A stretch of DNA of 64,000 bases from Hydractinia symbiolongicarpus (lineage: Eukaryota; Cnidaria; Hydrozoa; Anthoathecata; Hydractiniidae). Under the pieces are notes generated by a model that had not been told where the DNA came from, did not search any database, and worked only from the letters and a program-made list of their open reading frames with translations. The position numbers and the translations under genes were made by a program. Location of the stretch: positions 29,576,001 to 29,640,000 of the forward strand of contig NC_079884.1 in the NCBI RefSeq assembly GCF_029227915.1, written 5' to 3'. Below are positions 62,574 through 64,000 of this stretch, in pieces (position 1 is the stretch's first letter; the number at the start of each line of letters is the position of its first letter).

Positions 62574-64000
62574 AATCGCTCGGGAAATGAGTTTACTCAC
62601 AGGGCACTTTCTTTGTATACTTTTGACTATACGGGCCAAGCCCGGGATTTACGGGAAATGGCGGGTTTTCGTTTGCCGGCGATTAAACTTCTTTTATTCA
62701 GTGTCTCATCAAAAATGAAAACATTTTTTAATACTACAAGTCTCATGCATTTTAGTGGTGAAAAAAAATTTAAAAAATCATTCGGGAAATGAGTTTACTC
62801 CCTGGGTACTTTCTTTGTATACATTCGACTACACGGGCCAAGCCCGGGATTTACGGGAAATCGCTGGTTTTCGTATGCCGGCGATTAAACTTCTTTTATA
62901 CAGCGTCTCATCTCAAAAATGAAAACATTTTTGAAAACTACAAGTCTCATGCGATTAAGTGGTGAAAAGATAATTTAAAAAATCGTTCTGGAAATGAGTT
63001 TACTCACAGGGTACTTTCTTTGTATACATTCGACTACACGGGCCAAGCCCGTGATTTACGGGAAATCGCGGGTTTTCGTTTGCCGGCGATTAAACCTCTT
63101 TCATTAAGCGTCTCATCAAAAATGAAAACATTTTTGAAAACTACAAGTCTCATGCGTTTTAGTGGTGAAAAAAAATTTTAAAAATCTTTCGGGAAATGAG
63201 TTTACTCCCTGGGTACTTTCTTTGTATACATTCGACTACACGGGCCAAGCCCGGGATTTAGGGGAAATCGCTGGTTTTCGTTTGCCGGCGATTAAACCTC
63301 TTTCATTAAGCGTCTCATCAAAAATGAAAACATTTTTGAAAACTACAAGTCTCATGCGTTTTATTGGTGAAAAAATAATTTAAAAAATCGTTCGGAAAAT
63401 GAGTTTACTCCCTGGGTACTTTCTGTGTATACTTTTGACTATACGGGACTAGCCCGGGCTTTACGGGAAATCGCGGGTTTTCGTTTGCCGGCGATTAAAC
63501 CTCTTTCATTAAGCGTCTCATTAAAAATGAAAACATTTTTGAAAACTACAAGTCTCATTCTTTCTAGTGGTGCAGAAATAATTTGAAAAATCGTTCGGAA
63601 AATCAGTTTACTCCTTGGGTACTTTCTTTATATACATTCAACTATACGGGCCAAGCCCGGGATTTACGGGAAATCGCGGGTTTTCGTTTGCCGGCGATTA
63701 AACTTCTTTTATTGAGCGTCTCATCAAAAATGAAAACAAGTTTGAAAACTACAAGTCTCATGCGTTTTAGTGGTGGAAAAATAATCTAAAAAATCGTTCT
63801 GGAAATGAGTTTACTCACAGGGTACTTTCTTTGTATACATTCGACTACACGGGCCAAGCCCTGGATTTACGGGAAATCGCGGGTTTTCGTTTGCCGGCGA
63901 TTAAACCTCTTTCATTAAGCGTCTCATCAAAAATGAAAACATTTTTGAAAACTACAAGCCTCATGCGTTTTAGTGGTGAAAAAAAATTTAAAAAATCTTT
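62574..64000 (+). repeat. Right-edge segment matching 53.3-54.7 kb
   Basis: A monomer headed CGCTCGGGAAATGAG with TCACAGGGCAC and TTCAGTGTCTC leads into 62776-64000, the 9,279-bp-offset copy of 53497-54721. The match runs to the window edge, so its full length is unknown. Private differences include AAAAATTTTAAAAATC near 63.17 kb, TACTTTCTGTGTATAC near 63.42 kb and AAGCCCTGGATT near 63.86 kb. Confidence 0.8.

Larger units (their letters stand above)
1..64000 (+). repeat. Satellite DNA array, ~203-bp monomer, head to tail
   Basis: The same ~203-bp unit recurs without interruption across the window, about 315 times and always in the same orientation. Each copy runs from AATCGTTCGG-like bases through TTTACTCCCTGGGTAC, a GC-rich centre containing GTTTGCCGGCGATTAAAC, GTCTCATCAAAAATG, and an A/T-rich end (AATAATTTAAAAAATCG). 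Copies are mostly 200-204 bp; one is 152 bp. I found no inverted unit, no foreign insertion and no stretch that is not this repeat. Arrays of this size and order are typical of eukaryotic centromeric or heterochromatic satellites; that location is inference. Short open frames are periodic by-products: 203 leaves remainder 2 on division by 3 and each monomer carries stops near its end, so none exceeds 79 codons. I do not recognise the family. Confidence 0.98.
38290..64000 (+). repeat. Domain B: R-S-T-U and W-X-Y-Z monomer families
   Basis: From about 38.29 kb most monomers belong to a different set. R: AAATCAG head, TTACTCCTTGGG, ACAAGTTTG, GGTGGAAAAATAATC. S: TTCTGG head, TCACAGGG, ACTACACGGG. 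T: GGGATTTAGGGG, ATCGCTGG, TTTTATTGGTG. U: GGGACTAGCCCGGGC, CTCATTAAAAATG, TTCGTTCTAGTGG, GGTGCAGAAATAATTTG. W: AATCATTCGGG, AAGCCTGGG, TTATACAGCG. X: ACACCCTGG, ATCGCAGG, AAAATCATTT. Y: GAGTCTGGGG, GGCGGCG, TTATTTAGCG. Z: GACTACACGGG with TTTTTTAATAC and ATGCATTTTAG. Many shared cassettes show common descent with domain A. Confidence 0.85.

Noticed and set aside
1631-63789. Many open frames of 61-79 codons with similar translations on both strands
   Set aside because: They are read from the same repeat in different copies and recur at multiples of ~203 bp. The monomer length is not a multiple of three, every copy ends in stop-rich A/T sequence, and the frames open or close with single-base satellite variants. 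They show no domain and no sign of a ribosome-binding or splice context, so none is annotated as a gene.
1-64000. CRISPR array
   Set aside because: Direct repeats are present but the whole ~203-bp unit repeats. There are no unique spacers of constant length between short repeats and no cas genes.
1-64000. SINE, retrotransposon or transposon origin or insertion
   Set aside because: I saw no tRNA-like A and B boxes, terminal inverted repeats at unit ends, target-site duplications, long terminal repeats or coding remnants. Unit junctions are seamless.
1-64000. Inverted blocks within the array
   Set aside because: The marker segment TTTACTCCCTGGGTAC and its variants always read on the + strand; no reverse-oriented copy was seen.

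Overview
The window is a single, uninterrupted block of tandemly repeated satellite DNA. One monomer of about 203 bp (individual copies mostly 200-204 bp) repeats head to tail, always in the same orientation, from the first base to the last, giving roughly 315 copies. I see no protein-coding gene, RNA gene, transposon, CRISPR array or unique-sequence island. A 64-kb homogeneous satellite array points to a eukaryotic chromosome, most plausibly centromeric or other constitutive heterochromatin. I do not recognise the monomer, so I name no species and no satellite family. Short open frames of 61-79 codons recur at multiples of the monomer length on both strands. They are by-products of the repeat: 203 is not divisible by three, so the frame shifts at each monomer and stops fall in the A/T-rich end.

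The monomer has near-invariant segments (about monomer positions 17-46, 96-113 and 130-142, using bases 1-203 as reference) separated by variable cassettes (about 5-16, 47-55, 61-95, 114-129, 143-166 and 173-199). The cassette states define monomer types, which I label with letters. Domain A (1 to about 38.29 kb) is built of types A-N. Domain B (about 38.29 kb to the end) is built mainly of types R, S, T, U and W, X, Y, Z, marked by ACAAGTTTG tails, ACTACACGGG centres and GGTGCAGAAATAATTTG ends.

The types are arranged in irregular, nested higher-order repeats (HORs) rather than one uniform HOR. Domain A has a 4-mer (A-B-C-N) surviving near both ends, a zone of G/H/I/F monomers, a 12-mer (2,436 bp), a 4-mer (808 bp), a 7-mer (1,418 bp), a 6-mer (1,217 bp), an 11/12-mer, and a 1.4-kb block present three times. 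Domain B has two 811-bp 4-mers, R-S-T-U and W-X-Y-Z, plus local duplications of 2, 3, 5 and 12 monomers and a copy 46 monomers away that runs off the right edge. Chimeric monomers and one 152-bp monomer mark sites of unequal exchange or deletion.

There is no gene system to describe. The interest lies in how the array evolved: layered duplications, short-tract cassette shuffling, a sharp family switch at 38.3 kb, conserved small dyads, and CpG content that is not depleted. All comparisons were made by eye from diagnostic variants; I computed no alignments or identities.
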